DNA from: an uncultured Clostridia bacterium
GTDB lineage: Bacteria; Bacillota_A; Clostridia; Christensenellales; Aristaeellaceae
Length of the DNA stretch: 18,187 nt
Assembly: GCA_945871545.1 (NCBI GenBank)
Contig: CAMBWJ010000006.1
Span: 1 to 18,187 of the forward strand
Reading direction: 5' to 3'
A program made the position numbers and the translations under genes. Position 1 is the stretch's first letter, and each line of letters opens with the position of its first letter. This document shows positions 8,135 through 15,498 of this stretch, piece by piece. The notes beneath the pieces are model-generated. The model was not told where the DNA came from. It was given only the letters and a program-made list of their open reading frames with translations, and searched no databases.

Positions 8135-8806
8135 CTACGCTCCCATTCTCTTGAGTGCATCCCGCGCAGCGGCCTGCTGGGCGTTCTGCTTGCTGGTGCC
8201 ACTGCCACGGCCCAGCTCCTGCTCGCCGTCCATCACGCGATAGGAAAACACCGGCGCGTGGGGCGGTCCCTCCATGGACAGATAATCGTAGCTTGGCATG
8301 CGGCCGTCGCGCTGCATCAGCTCCTGCAGGCGGGACTTCGCGTCCAGGTGATCCTTCAGCACCTCCGGGCGCAGCTCCTCCCCCAGCACCATGTCGATGA
8401 TGCGCACGGCCTCGTCAAAGCCCGCATCGAGGTACACGGCGGCAAGCACAGCCTCCATCACATCCGAGAGAATCGACGGCTTTTCCCGCCCACCGCTGCG
8501 CTCCTCGCCCACGGACAGGCGGATAAATTCACCCAGGCCGATTCGCCGCGCCGCGCGGTTGAGGCTCTCCTCCCGCACCAGCGCCGCACGAATGCGCGTC
8601 AGCTTGCCCTCGTCTACCTCGGGCAATTCAAAATACAGGTAGCGGCTGACCGCCAGTTCCAGCACCGCGTCGCCCAGAAATTCCAGGCGCTGGTAGTGCG
8701 GCACATGATGATCCCCCCCGAAGGAGGGATGCGTCAGTGCCGTCTCCAGCAGCTTGCGGTCCTGAAAGGCGTGCCCCAGCCGTTCCTCCAGAACTTGCAT
8801 GTTCAC
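8135..8806 (-). CDS. rnc: Ribonuclease III
   Basis: A 223-residue double-strand-specific endoribonuclease that processes rRNA precursors and structured mRNAs. The signature RLEFLGDAVLE lies at 40-50, with E42 and D46, and the second acidic pair D115 and E118 lies in SDVMEAVLAAVYLD. The C-terminal dsRNA-binding domain covers about 155-223 and ends in the SKQNAQQAAARDAL helix. The GTG at 8806 has GAGG nine bases upstream; an ATG two codons later (8800) is an alternative start with poorer spacing. The stop lies 7 bases before the smc start. Confidence 0.96.
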   Translation of the reverse strand: MNMQVLEERLGHAFQDRKLLETALTHPSFGGDHHVPHYQRLEFLGDAVLELAVSRYLYFELPEVDEGKLTRIRAALVREESLNRAARRIGLGEFIRLSVGEERSGGREKPSILSDVMEAVLAAVYLDAGFDEAVRIIDMVLGEELRPEVLKDHLDAKSRLQELMQRDGRMPSYDYLSMEGPPHAPVFSYRVMDGEQELGRGSGTSKQNAQQAAARDALKRMGA

Positions 8807-8839
8807 TTCAATAGACCTCGCAATCCGCTTGTGCCCCGA

Positions 8840-9070
8840 TCAGACGTGGGCCTCGATGTAGGTGACGATGTCGCCCACGGTCTTGATGGTGGCGAGCACC
8901 TCATCCTCCACGGTGAGATCGAACTCGGTCTCCAGATCCATGATCAGCATCATCAGGTTCGCACTGTCCGCGCCCAGATCATCGACCAGGCGCGCGTCCA
9001 TGGTGACCTTGTCACCGCTGACCGGCAGCTGCATCAGAATGTACTCCTTGACCTTGTCAAAAACCTTCAT
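8840..9070 (-). CDS. acpP: Acyl carrier protein
   Basis: A 76-residue acidic helical protein that carries growing acyl chains on 4'-phosphopantetheine. The attachment site is S36 in the GADSANLMML motif, which differs from the common DSLDxVEL but keeps the Asp-Ser pair. The last helix has the usual TVGD-x-V-x-YI pattern. It has a strong GGGAGGAAA ribosome binding site and sits between plsX and rnc, the standard place for the main fatty-acid ACP in Firmicutes. Confidence 0.95.
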   Translation of the reverse strand: MKVFDKVKEYILMQLPVSGDKVTMDARLVDDLGADSANLMMLIMDLETEFDLTVEDEVLATIKTVGDIVTYIEAHV

Positions 9071-9100
9071 ATATTTTTCCTCCCTGTTTGATTTTTCGGA

Positions 9101-10114
9101 TTATTCCGCGCCCAGGCCGGAGAGGCCCGCGCGGATACGGCCCACCACGTCGCCCTCCAGCATGCGCCGGGCCTGACGGATCGCGTTTTCGATGGCCTCG
9201 CCGCCGGAGCTTCCGTGGGCCTTGACCACCGCGCCGTTCACGCCCAGCAGCGGCGCGCCGCCCACGGCGTTGTAGTCCATGCGCCGCTTCACCTTGCGGA
9301 ACGCCGGCTTGGCCAGCGCAGCGCCCAGCTTCGTGCGCGTGGAGCTCATCATTTCCTCCTTAATCATCGTAAAGAGCGCCTTGGCCAGACCCTCGGTGTT
9401 CTTGAGGATGATGTTGCCGTCGAAGCCGTCGGCCACCACCACGTCGAAGTCCTCGGTGAAGATGTCCCGGGCCTCGCAGTTTCCGGCGAAGCTGTACGCG
9501 CTCTGGGCCTGCATCAGCTCGTAGGTCTCGTGGGTGAGCTTGTTGCCCTTCTCCGCCTCCGCGCCGATGTTCACCAGTCCCACCTTCGGCGCAGGCACGT
9601 CCATCATCTGCTGCATGTACACCGAGCCCATCAGGCCGAACTGCAGCAGGTACTTGGGCTGGCAGTCCACATTTGCGCCCGCGTCGATGAGCATGAAGTT
9701 CTTCTTCAGACCCGGCAGCACCGGCGCCAGCGCGGGGCGCTCGATGCCCGGGATGCGGCCCACCTTGAACATGCCGCCCGCCAGGATCGCACCCGTGGAG
9801 CCCGCCGACACCACCGCGCCGGCCTGACCCTCGCGCACCGCGTTCATGGCCACCACCAGCGAGGAATCCTTCTTCTTGCGCACCGCCATCATCGGCGATT
9901 CGTCCATTTCGATGACCTCGGTGGCATTCAGATAGCCCAGCCGTCCTGCAACGTCCGCCGCGCCTGCGGTCAGCTCCCGCAGCCGCGCCTCCGGACCCGC
10001 CAGCAGAATGCGCACGTCGCTGAATTTCCGCAGGGCCCGCAGTGCGCCCTCCACAATCGCATCCGGCGCGTGGTCGCCGCCCATCGCGTCCAGTGCGATC
10101 ACATATTCGCTCAT
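9101..10114 (-). CDS. plsX: Phosphate acyltransferase PlsX
   Basis: A 337-residue peripheral enzyme that converts acyl-ACP and phosphate to acyl-phosphate, the donor for PlsY in phosphatidic acid synthesis. The N-terminal ALDAMGGDHAP, the central SAGSTGA, the MLIDAGAN segment and the FDGNIILKN and GxLLGVNG motifs are all characteristic. The ATG at 10114 is favoured over a TTG two codons earlier, because the GGGGG ribosome binding site sits 8 bases from the ATG but only 2 from the TTG. Its partner acpP follows after 30 bases. Confidence 0.96.
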   Translation of the reverse strand: MSEYVIALDAMGGDHAPDAIVEGALRALRKFSDVRILLAGPEARLRELTAGAADVAGRLGYLNATEVIEMDESPMMAVRKKKDSSLVVAMNAVREGQAGAVVSAGSTGAILAGGMFKVGRIPGIERPALAPVLPGLKKNFMLIDAGANVDCQPKYLLQFGLMGSVYMQQMMDVPAPKVGLVNIGAEAEKGNKLTHETYELMQAQSAYSFAGNCEARDIFTEDFDVVVADGFDGNIILKNTEGLAKALFTMIKEEMMSSTRTKLGAALAKPAFRKVKRRMDYNAVGGAPLLGVNGAVVKAHGSSGGEAIENAIRQARRMLEGDVVGRIRAGLSGLGAE

Positions 10115-10145
10115 TTGCAAAGCCCCCTTGATTGATTTGACCTCC

Positions 10146-10169
10146 GGCGCTTCGGTCGCGCCGAACGCC
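10146..10169 (-). other. Hairpin in the plsX leader
   Basis: GGCG-c-TTCGG pairs with CCGAA-CGCC around a five-base loop (nine pairs, one bulged base). It lies between the plsX promoter and its ribosome binding site and has no T-run after it on the minus strand, so it is a leader structure rather than a clear terminator. Function unknown. Confidence 0.4.
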
Positions 10170-10177
10170 TGAATCGC

Positions 10178-10705
10178 CTATTTTGCTCTATTGTAGCAGA
10201 AACATGGAAAAATGGCAAGCGTCAACCGCGCCAGCGTCCAGCCCAGCAGCGCGCCCAGCGCGTTGAGGAGCACGTCGTCCACGTCGGTCACGCCGGTCAT
10301 GAGCAGATACTGCATCAGCTCGATGCAGACCGACGCCCCCGCGCCCGCCAGCAGCGCCACGAGCGCACGCTTCCTCCGCAGCAGCACGCCCAGCGGCACA
10401 AACCAGACCAGGTTGCCCACCACATGGTAGATCAGCGGCCATGCACCCGCGCGCAGCTCCTCCAGCGTCGTCTGAAGGGGAACCAGGCGCGGCGCATCGC
10501 GGGTGGCCGTCAGTACCTGCGCCCAGTCCACGCCGCCCCGGATCACGGTGATCTGGATAAGTGCCGCAAGGTACGCCAGCGCGACCAGCCTGCCGGGGCG
10601 AACCCGCCGTCCCCGCAGCCAGCACACCAGCGCGTACAGCCCGCAAACCACCGCCGCAAAGGTCGCGGCCCACAGGCAGTAGATCAGGATGCCAGACAGG
10701 CTCAT
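10178..10705 (-). CDS. VanZ-like family membrane protein
   Basis: A 175-residue integral membrane protein with four to five hydrophobic segments (about 4-30, 39-55, 95-109, 114-134 and 142-168). The VanZ-family pattern is present: N98-LVWFVPLGVLL, IELMQY at 128-133 and DVDDVLLNALGALLG at 141-155. VanZ of Enterococcus gives low-level teicoplanin resistance; most chromosomal relatives have no assigned role, and no vancomycin-resistance genes are nearby. Its ATG overlaps the stop of the aldolase-like gene by four bases (ATGA), so the two are coupled. The plsX promoter lies within its last codons and just upstream. Confidence 0.85.
   Translation of the reverse strand: MSLSGILIYCLWAATFAAVVCGLYALVCWLRGRRVRPGRLVALAYLAALIQITVIRGGVDWAQVLTATRDAPRLVPLQTTLEELRAGAWPLIYHVVGNLVWFVPLGVLLRRKRALVALLAGAGASVCIELMQYLLMTGVTDVDDVLLNALGALLGWTLARLTLAIFPCFCYNRAK
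10190..10218 (-). promoter_or_regulatory. Promoter for plsX and downstream genes
   Basis: On the minus strand TTGCCA (10213-10218) is followed after exactly 17 bases by TACAAT (10190-10195), with TGC in front making an extended -10. It overlaps the end of the vanZ-like coding sequence and would start transcription about 65 bases before the plsX ATG, giving the plsX-to-ftsY genes their own supply. Confidence 0.75.
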
Positions 10706-11745
10706 GCGCCCATCAGGCGGCGCAGATCGGAGATCAGCGCGTCTACCTGTTCTTCCTGCGTGGCCCAGCTGGTGCAGAAGCGCACCGCGCGGTGGCCTTC
10801 GTCCATCCGCTGCTGCTCGCTGAAGCTGTACGTCTCCGAAAGCGCATCCAGCACTCCGTCCGGCAGGATCGGGAACTGCTGGTTGGTGGGGCTGTCCACC
10901 AGGAAGGGAACCTTCAATCCTTCAAGCGCCGCCTTCAGCTGCATCGCCAGCGCGTGGGCGTGGGCGGAGAGCTCGAAGTACAGGCCGTCGCGGAACAGCT
11001 CGCTGAACTGGATGCCCAGCAGCCGTCCCTTGGCCAGCATGCCGCCGTTCTGCTTGATGACGTAGCGGAAATCCGGCTTCAGCACGTCGTTGACAATCAC
11101 CAGCGCCTCGCCGAAGAGCGCGCCCTGCTTGGTGCCGCCGATGTAGAACGCGTCCGCCGTGCGCGCCAGGAAGGGCAGATCCACGTCGCATGCCTCGCTG
11201 GCCATGGCGTAGCCCAGGCGCGCGCCGTCCACGTAGAGGTAGAGCTTCCACTTGTCGCACACCGCGCGCATCTGCTGCAGCTCCGCGCGGGTGTACACCG
11301 TGCCCAGCTCCGTGGACTCGGACAGGTACACCACCTTCGGCATGACCATGTGCTCGTGGGAGCCGTCGGAGAAGTGCAGGCGGCAGCACTCGTCCACCTG
11401 CGCGGCGGTGATCTTGCCGTTCACCTGGGGCAGAGCGATCACCTTGTGGCCGGTGGCCTCCACCGAGCCGGTCTCATGGACGGCGATGTGGCCCGTCTCC
11501 GCCGAAATCACGCCCTGATAGCAGCGCAGCGCCGCCGCCAGGAAGGTAAAGTTGGTCTGGGTGCCGCCCACCAGCAGGTGCACGTCCACCTCCGGAGTCT
11601 CGCAGGCCCTCTGGATCATCGCCCGAGCCTCCGCGCAGAACTCGTCCTCGCCGTAGCCGATGGTCTGCACCAGATTGGTGTCCAGCATCTTTTGCAGGAT
11701 GCGCGGATGCGCGCCCTCCTGATAGTCACAGTTGAAACGTATCAT
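10702..11745 (-). CDS. Low-specificity threonine aldolase family PLP enzyme
   Basis: A 347-residue fold-type I PLP enzyme of the beta-eliminating lyase / threonine aldolase family, which cleaves L-threonine or L-allo-threonine to glycine and acetaldehyde. The Schiff-base lysine is K206 in YIGGTKQGAL. VDGARLG supplies the Asp that contacts the pyridine nitrogen, and GGTQTN near 60-65 is the phosphate-contact region. The ATG at 11745 is chosen because AAGG lies 8 bases before it; an in-frame GTG 9 bases earlier overlaps that site. It lies 15 bases after the DUF523 gene and overlaps the vanZ-like gene. The family is secure; the stereochemistry of the substrate is not readable. Confidence 0.88.
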   Translation of the reverse strand: MIRFNCDYQEGAHPRILQKMLDTNLVQTIGYGEDEFCAEARAMIQRACETPEVDVHLLVGGTQTNFTFLAAALRCYQGVISAETGHIAVHETGSVEATGHKVIALPQVNGKITAAQVDECCRLHFSDGSHEHMVMPKVVYLSESTELGTVYTRAELQQMRAVCDKWKLYLYVDGARLGYAMASEACDVDLPFLARTADAFYIGGTKQGALFGEALVIVNDVLKPDFRYVIKQNGGMLAKGRLLGIQFSELFRDGLYFELSAHAHALAMQLKAALEGLKVPFLVDSPTNQQFPILPDGVLDALSETYSFSEQQRMDEGHRAVRFCTSWATQEEQVDALISDLRRLMGA

Positions 11746-11760
11746 TTGAATCACCTTTTT

Positions 11761-12219
11761 CTATGTATTGTTTTCGAGTAGATTCAGCAGCTCATGGATG
11801 CGGCTCTCACCGTAGACGGATACGCCGTGCGCCGTCAGCAGCTCCGCAGTCACGCCGCTGCCGTCCACGATCCTCCCCTGAAAGCTGCCGTCGTGGATCT
11901 TGCCCATGCCGCAGGACGGGCTGCGCTCCTTGAGCAGCGCCAGATGCGCGCCGAACAGCTCCGCCAGGCGCAGCGTCTCCTCCGCGCCCCGCTGATACGC
12001 CTCCGTCACATCCGCGCCCTCGCGGTTCATCACCCGCGCACCCACGCGCTCCGCCGCTGGCCGGGGCGTGGGCAGGCCGCCCAGGATCTCCGGGCACACC
12101 GGGATCAGCTCCGCGCACTCCATCAGCCGCTCGATCCCTTCCATCTGTTTTCTCTCACCGTTGTACCGGCAGTATACGCCCAGCAGGCAGGCGCTCACCA
12201 GAATTCTCGGTCGCTTCAC
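11761..12219 (-). CDS. DUF523 family protein
   Basis: A 152-residue cytoplasmic protein with the conserved DUF523 blocks: VSACLLG-x2-CRYNG (8-21), PVCPEILGGLPTPR (40-53) and LKERSPSCG (96-104). The conserved cysteines C11, C17, C42 and C103 suggest metal or Fe-S binding, but the biochemical role is not established here. The GTG at 12219 has GGAGG seven bases upstream; an ATG two codons earlier (12225) sits almost on top of that site, so GTG is preferred. First gene of the long minus-strand run. Confidence 0.85.
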   Translation of the reverse strand: MKRPRILVSACLLGVYCRYNGERKQMEGIERLMECAELIPVCPEILGGLPTPRPAAERVGARVMNREGADVTEAYQRGAEETLRLAELFGAHLALLKERSPSCGMGKIHDGSFQGRIVDGSGVTAELLTAHGVSVYGESRIHELLNLLENNT

Positions 12220-12255
12220 CTGCATACCTCCCCCTCTCCAGCCGTGATGTATCCT

Positions 12256-12264
12256 ATTATAACA
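12256..12264 (-). promoter_or_regulatory. Candidate extended -10 promoter for the DUF523 gene
   Basis: The minus strand reads TGT-TATAAT, a perfect -10 hexamer with the TGn extension, about 37 bases upstream of the GTG start. The -35 region at 17 bases matches poorly. It is back-to-back with the feo promoter on the other strand. Confidence 0.55.
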
Positions 12265-12325
12265 CCAAGATTGCATTCCGGCATTCGCTTTCCCCACTTT
12301 TCTGTGTGAAGTTTTGATGAAAGCA

Positions 12326-12354
12326 TTGACATTTTCGGCCTTTGGTGCTAGACT
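12326..12354 (+). promoter_or_regulatory. Promoter of the feo operon
   Basis: A perfect TTGACA -35 (12326-12331), a 17-base spacer and TAGACT -10 (12349-12354) with TGC directly before it. Transcription would begin near 12361, ten bases before the first GTTAG-N6-CTAAC palindrome. Confidence 0.85.
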
Positions 12355-12370
12355 GATTTCCGTTCAAGAA

Positions 12371-12386
12371 GTTAGGTTTTCCTAAC
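12371..12386. promoter_or_regulatory. Palindromic operator, feo copy 1
   Basis: GTTAG-GTTTTC-CTAAC, a perfect 16-base palindrome in its outer arms, at about +10 to +25 of the predicted feo transcript. It is the first of three sites in the locus with identical arms and a variable six-base centre. The place and sequence style suggest a metal-responsive repressor of the DtxR/IdeR/MntR type; the identity of the regulator is inferred. Confidence 0.72.
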
Positions 12387-12404
12387 GTTTTATTTTACCG
12401 CATC

Positions 12405-12422
12405 GGTTAGATAGTGCTAACC
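12405..12422. promoter_or_regulatory. Palindromic operator, feo copy 2
   Basis: GGTTAG-ATAGTG-CTAACC, the same arms as copy 1, centred 35 bases downstream of it and ending one base before the AAAGGAGGG of the first feoA. Binding here would block elongation; as RNA the arms could also mask the ribosome binding site. Confidence 0.72.
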
Positions 12423-12438
12423 AAAGGAGGGAACCTGT

Positions 12439-12651
12439 ATGATGCCTCTGGCGATGGCCGGGATCGGGGACAGCAACACCATCAAGAAGATCACCGGGCA
12501 GGACGAGCTGCGCCGGCACCTGGCGGAGCTGGGCTTCGTGGTCGGCGAGGAGGTTCGCGTGGTGAGCGAGCTGGGGGGAAACCTGATTCTGTCCGTGAAG
12601 GACAGCCGCGTGGCGCTGGACAAGAGCATGGCCATGCGCATCATGATCTGA
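12439..12651 (+). CDS. feoA: FeoA family protein (first copy)
   Basis: A 70-residue SH3-like FeoA protein, the cytoplasmic accessory of the FeoB iron transporter. The LAELGFVVGEEVRVV segment (29-43) and the final VALDKSMAMRIMI strand fit the family. The ATG is 8 bases after AAAGGAGGG. It is followed after 17 bases by a second feoA, and the two probably act with FeoB as a set. Two small FeoA proteins in tandem are common in Clostridia. Confidence 0.92.
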   Translation: MMPLAMAGIGDSNTIKKITGQDELRRHLAELGFVVGEEVRVVSELGGNLILSVKDSRVALDKSMAMRIMI

Positions 12652-12668
12652 AAGGGAGGAGAATGGGA

Positions 12669-12890
12669 ATGAAGACACTGCGGGACGTGAAGGTCGGCGA
12701 GCACGCCGTCATCGTTAAACTGCACGGCGAGGGCGCGCTGAAGCGCAGGATCATGGACATGGGTCTGACCAAGGGCACGGAAATCTACGTGCGCAAGGTG
12801 GCTCCGCTGGGAGATCCGATGGAGCTGACGGTGCGGGGCTACGAGCTCTCCGTTCGCAAGGGCGACGCGGAGCTGATCGAGGTTCGCTGA
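12669..12890 (+). CDS. feoA: FeoA family protein (second copy)
   Basis: A 73-residue FeoA protein with the more canonical motif: KLHGEGALKRRIMDMGLTKG (18-37), followed by VRKVAPLGDPMEL and the closing RGYELSVRKGDAELI. The ATG at 12669 is chosen because the AAAGGGAGG ribosome binding site is 9 bases away; another ATG at 12663 lies only 3 bases from it. It differs clearly from the first FeoA, so the pair is not a recent duplication. Confidence 0.93.
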   Translation: MKTLRDVKVGEHAVIVKLHGEGALKRRIMDMGLTKGTEIYVRKVAPLGDPMELTVRGYELSVRKGDAELIEVR

Positions 12891-12913
12891 CGGGCGCGCA
12901 TTTTTCGGCATTT

Positions 12914-12933
12914 AAGTTAGGCTTTGCTAACTT
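12914..12933. promoter_or_regulatory. Palindromic operator, feo copy 3 (before feoB)
   Basis: AAGTTAG-GCTTTG-CTAACTT, the same GTTAG-N6-CTAAC core with two further matching pairs on each side. It lies between the second feoA and feoB, 8 bases before the GAAGGAGGA ribosome binding site. No strong promoter is obvious immediately upstream, so it may act as an intra-operon roadblock or mark a weak internal promoter. Confidence 0.68.
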
Positions 12934-12956
12934 CTACTTTGAAGGAGGATTTGCAC

Positions 12957-15302
12957 ATGGCAATCAAGATTGCCCTCGCGGGCAACCCGAATTGTGGCAA
13001 GACCACGCTGTTCAACGATCTGACCGGCAGCAACCAGTACGTGGGCAACTGGCCGGGCGTGACGGTCGAGAAGAAGGAGGGCCGCCTGAAGGGCGCGCAG
13101 GACGTGATCATTCAGGATCTGCCGGGCATCTACAGCCTCTCCCCCTATACATTGGAAGAAGTCGTGGCCCGCGGCTACCTGGTCAACGAGAAGCCGGACG
13201 CGATTCTCAACATCGTCGACGCGACGAACATCGAGCGCAACCTGTACCTGACCACCCAGCTTGCGGAGCTGGGCATCCCGATGGTCATTGCGCTGAACAT
13301 GATCGACGTGACCCGCAAGAACGGCGACAGGATCGATCTGAAGAAGCTGGGCGAGGCGCTGGGCTGTCCGATCATGGAGACCTCCGCACTGAAGGGCATG
13401 GGCAGCCAGGAGGTGGCGAAGGCCGCCGCCGAGGCCGCGAAGAAGGGCGTGCACAACGAGCTGCCCCACGTGTTCGCCGGCAGCGTGGAGCACGCGCTGG
13501 CCCACATCGAGGACCTGATCACCCATCACGACGAGAACGGCGTGCACCACCACCACGCGGACGGCAGCGTGCACCAGGGCGGCATCGTGGCCGAGAATCT
13601 GGCCCGCTGGTACGCCATCAAGCTCTTCGAGCGCGACGAGAAGGTGCTGGCCGAGCTGAACCTGCCGCAGGGCATCCGCGACGCCATCGAGAGCACCATC
13701 GTCGAGTGTGAGAAGGAGATGGACGACGATTCCGAGTCCATCATCACCAACCAGCGCTACGCCTACATCTCCCGTCTGGTTTCCACCTGCGTGAAGAAGG
13801 GCAAGCCCAAGGGCGCGCTGACCGTCTCCGACAAGATCGACCGCATCGTGACCAACCGCATTCTGGCGCTGCCGATCTTCGTGGTGGTCATGTTCCTGGT
13901 CTATTACATCTCCGTCACGACCATCGGCACCATTGTGACCGATTTCACCAACGACACCTTCGTGGCCGCATGGATCCAGGAGCCGGTCATGGCCTGGCTG
14001 GAAAACATCGGCTGCGCGGGCTGGCTGGTCGGCCTGATCGGCGACGGCATCATCGGCGGCGTGGGCGCGGTCATCGGCTTCGTGCCGCAGATGCTGATCC
14101 TGTTCTTCCTGCTGGCCATTCTGGAGGACGTGGGCTACATGTCGCGCATCGCGTTCATCATGGACCGCATCTTCCGCCGCTTCGGCCTCTCGGGCAAGAG
14201 CTTCATCCCGATGCTGATCTCCTCCGGCTGCGGCGTACCCGGCGTGATGGCCAGCCGCACCATCGAGCAGGATCGCGACCGCAAGATGACCATCATGACC
14301 ACCACCTTCATCCCCTGCGGCGCAAAGATGCCCATCATTGCGCTGATCGCGGGCGCGCTGTTCAACAACGCGGGCTGGGTAGCCACCTCCGCCTACTTCA
14401 TCGGCGTGGCGGCGGTCATCATCAGCGGCGTCATGCTCAAGAAAACCAGGGCTTTCGCAGGCGACCCGGCGCCGTTCGTCATGGAACTCCCGGCCTACCA
14501 TGCTCCCGCCTGGAAGAACGTGCTGCACAGCATGTGGGAGCGCGGCTGGAGCTTCATCAAACGCGCGGGTACCGTGATTCTCATCTCCTCAATTCTCATC
14601 TGGTTCACCTCCAACTACGGCTGGGCGCCTGCGGAGCCTGAAATGCCCGCCGAGGTCACCGTCTCCGCATCGGAGACCGTGGATTCTGTGGAAGCGGAAC
14701 CTGCTGAGAGCGGCAAGACCTCCTTCGGCATGGTGGAGGACACCGACAAGAGCATCCTGGGCCGCGTGGGCTCGGTGGTCGCACCCGTGTTCAAGCCCCT
14801 GGGCTTCGGCGAGTGGCGGCCCACCGTGGCGACGGTCATGGGCCTGGTGGCCAAGGAGGAGGTCGTGAGCGTGTTCGGCGTGCTCTACGACACCGACACC
14901 GACGACCTGGACACCGCAACACTCCTGGAGGAGGGCGACGAGGAGCAGATCGCCACCGGCCTCTCCCCCATCGCACAGGGCTTTGACGAGACCTCGAACG
15001 GCCACGGACGGCTGGCAGCCTTCGCCTTCATGCTGTTCAACCTGCTGTGCGCCCCCTGCTTCGCGGCCATCGGCGCGATCAAGCGCGAGATGAACAACGG
15101 CAAGTGGACCTGCTTCGCCATCGGCTACCAGTGCATCTTCGCCTATGCCATCGCCCTGATCGTGTACCAGCTGGGCCTGCTGGCAGCGGGCGCGGGCTTC
15201 ACCGTCGCCACCGCCGCCGCACTGATCGTGCTGATCTTTCTGGTCTACATGCTGGTGCGCAAGAACCGCTACGACGAAAACCATCTGTCCCGCAGGGCAT
15301 AA
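12957..15302 (+). CDS. feoB: Ferrous iron transport protein B
   Basis: A 781-residue inner-membrane Fe(II) transporter with an N-terminal G-protein domain: G1 GNPNCGKT (9-16), G3 DLPG (54-57), G4 NMID (114-117) and G5 ETSALKG (141-147). After the helical linker come membrane segments from about residue 300, including the conserved SSGCGVPG and PCGAKMP gates and a late LLCAPCFAAIG helix. Two oddities: a histidine-rich stretch at 189-206 (nine His) in the cytoplasmic linker, and an acidic, Ser/Thr/Pro-rich insert at about 553-590. The ATG at 12957 follows GAAGGAGGA; an upstream in-frame TTG at 12924 lies inside the palindrome and is rejected. Confidence 0.96.
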   Translation: MAIKIALAGNPNCGKTTLFNDLTGSNQYVGNWPGVTVEKKEGRLKGAQDVIIQDLPGIYSLSPYTLEEVVARGYLVNEKPDAILNIVDATNIERNLYLTTQLAELGIPMVIALNMIDVTRKNGDRIDLKKLGEALGCPIMETSALKGMGSQEVAKAAAEAAKKGVHNELPHVFAGSVEHALAHIEDLITHHDENGVHHHHADGSVHQGGIVAENLARWYAIKLFERDEKVLAELNLPQGIRDAIESTIVECEKEMDDDSESIITNQRYAYISRLVSTCVKKGKPKGALTVSDKIDRIVTNRILALPIFVVVMFLVYYISVTTIGTIVTDFTNDTFVAAWIQEPVMAWLENIGCAGWLVGLIGDGIIGGVGAVIGFVPQMLILFFLLAILEDVGYMSRIAFIMDRIFRRFGLSGKSFIPMLISSGCGVPGVMASRTIEQDRDRKMTIMTTTFIPCGAKMPIIALIAGALFNNAGWVATSAYFIGVAAVIISGVMLKKTRAFAGDPAPFVMELPAYHAPAWKNVLHSMWERGWSFIKRAGTVILISSILIWFTSNYGWAPAEPEMPAEVTVSASETVDSVEAEPAESGKTSFGMVEDTDKSILGRVGSVVAPVFKPLGFGEWRPTVATVMGLVAKEEVVSVFGVLYDTDTDDLDTATLLEEGDEEQIATGLSPIAQGFDETSNGHGRLAAFAFMLFNLLCAPCFAAIGAIKREMNNGKWTCFAIGYQCIFAYAIALIVYQLGLLAAGAGFTVATAAALIVLIFLVYMLVRKNRYDENHLSRRA

Positions 15303-15314
15303 AGGAGGAAACCT

Positions 15315-15467
15315 ATGGCTACCTGGATCATCGGCGGCGTGCTGATCGTCATCGTAGGCGCAGTCGTATGGAAAATGATCTCCGACAGGCGCAAGGGCAA
15401 GCACTCCTGCAGCTGCGGATGCAGCTGCGAGAGCTGCCACGGCGCGTGCAAGTATCCCGATCACTGA
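15315..15467 (+). CDS. FeoB-associated Cys-rich membrane protein
   Basis: A 50-residue protein not usually found by length-limited gene callers. One transmembrane helix (about 4-21) is followed by basic residues (DRRKGKH) and a cysteine-rich tail with six Cys: CSCGCSC-x2-C-x3-C, ending CKYPDH. The order after feoB, the single helix and the Cys cluster match the FeoB-associated Cys-rich family seen in Firmicutes, which takes the position of FeoC. It may hand Fe(II) to or from FeoB; this role is inferred. The ribosome binding site AAAGGAGGA begins at the feoB stop. Confidence 0.87.
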   Translation: MATWIIGGVLIVIVGAVVWKMISDRRKGKHSCSCGCSCESCHGACKYPDH

Positions 15468-15498
15468 TAAAACCCCGAGCTTTTCTTCTCCGGACCCC

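Noticed and set aside
8128..8208. N-terminal extension of SMC
   Set aside because: It lies within rnc in another frame and lies outside the conserved SMC N-terminus.
10178..10705. Glycopeptide resistance locus
   Set aside because: The VanZ-like protein stands alone, with no vanHAX or two-component genes, in a housekeeping operon.
12371..12422. Classical Fur box or canonical 19-base DtxR box
   Set aside because: The arms match GTTAG/CTAAC but the spacing and outer bases do not match either consensus, so only a general metal-repressor operator is proposed.
12927..14528. 533-codon open frame antisense to feoB
   Set aside because: Composition (His, Asp, Val, Gly rich) is that of an antisense shadow; feoB on the plus strand has all family motifs.
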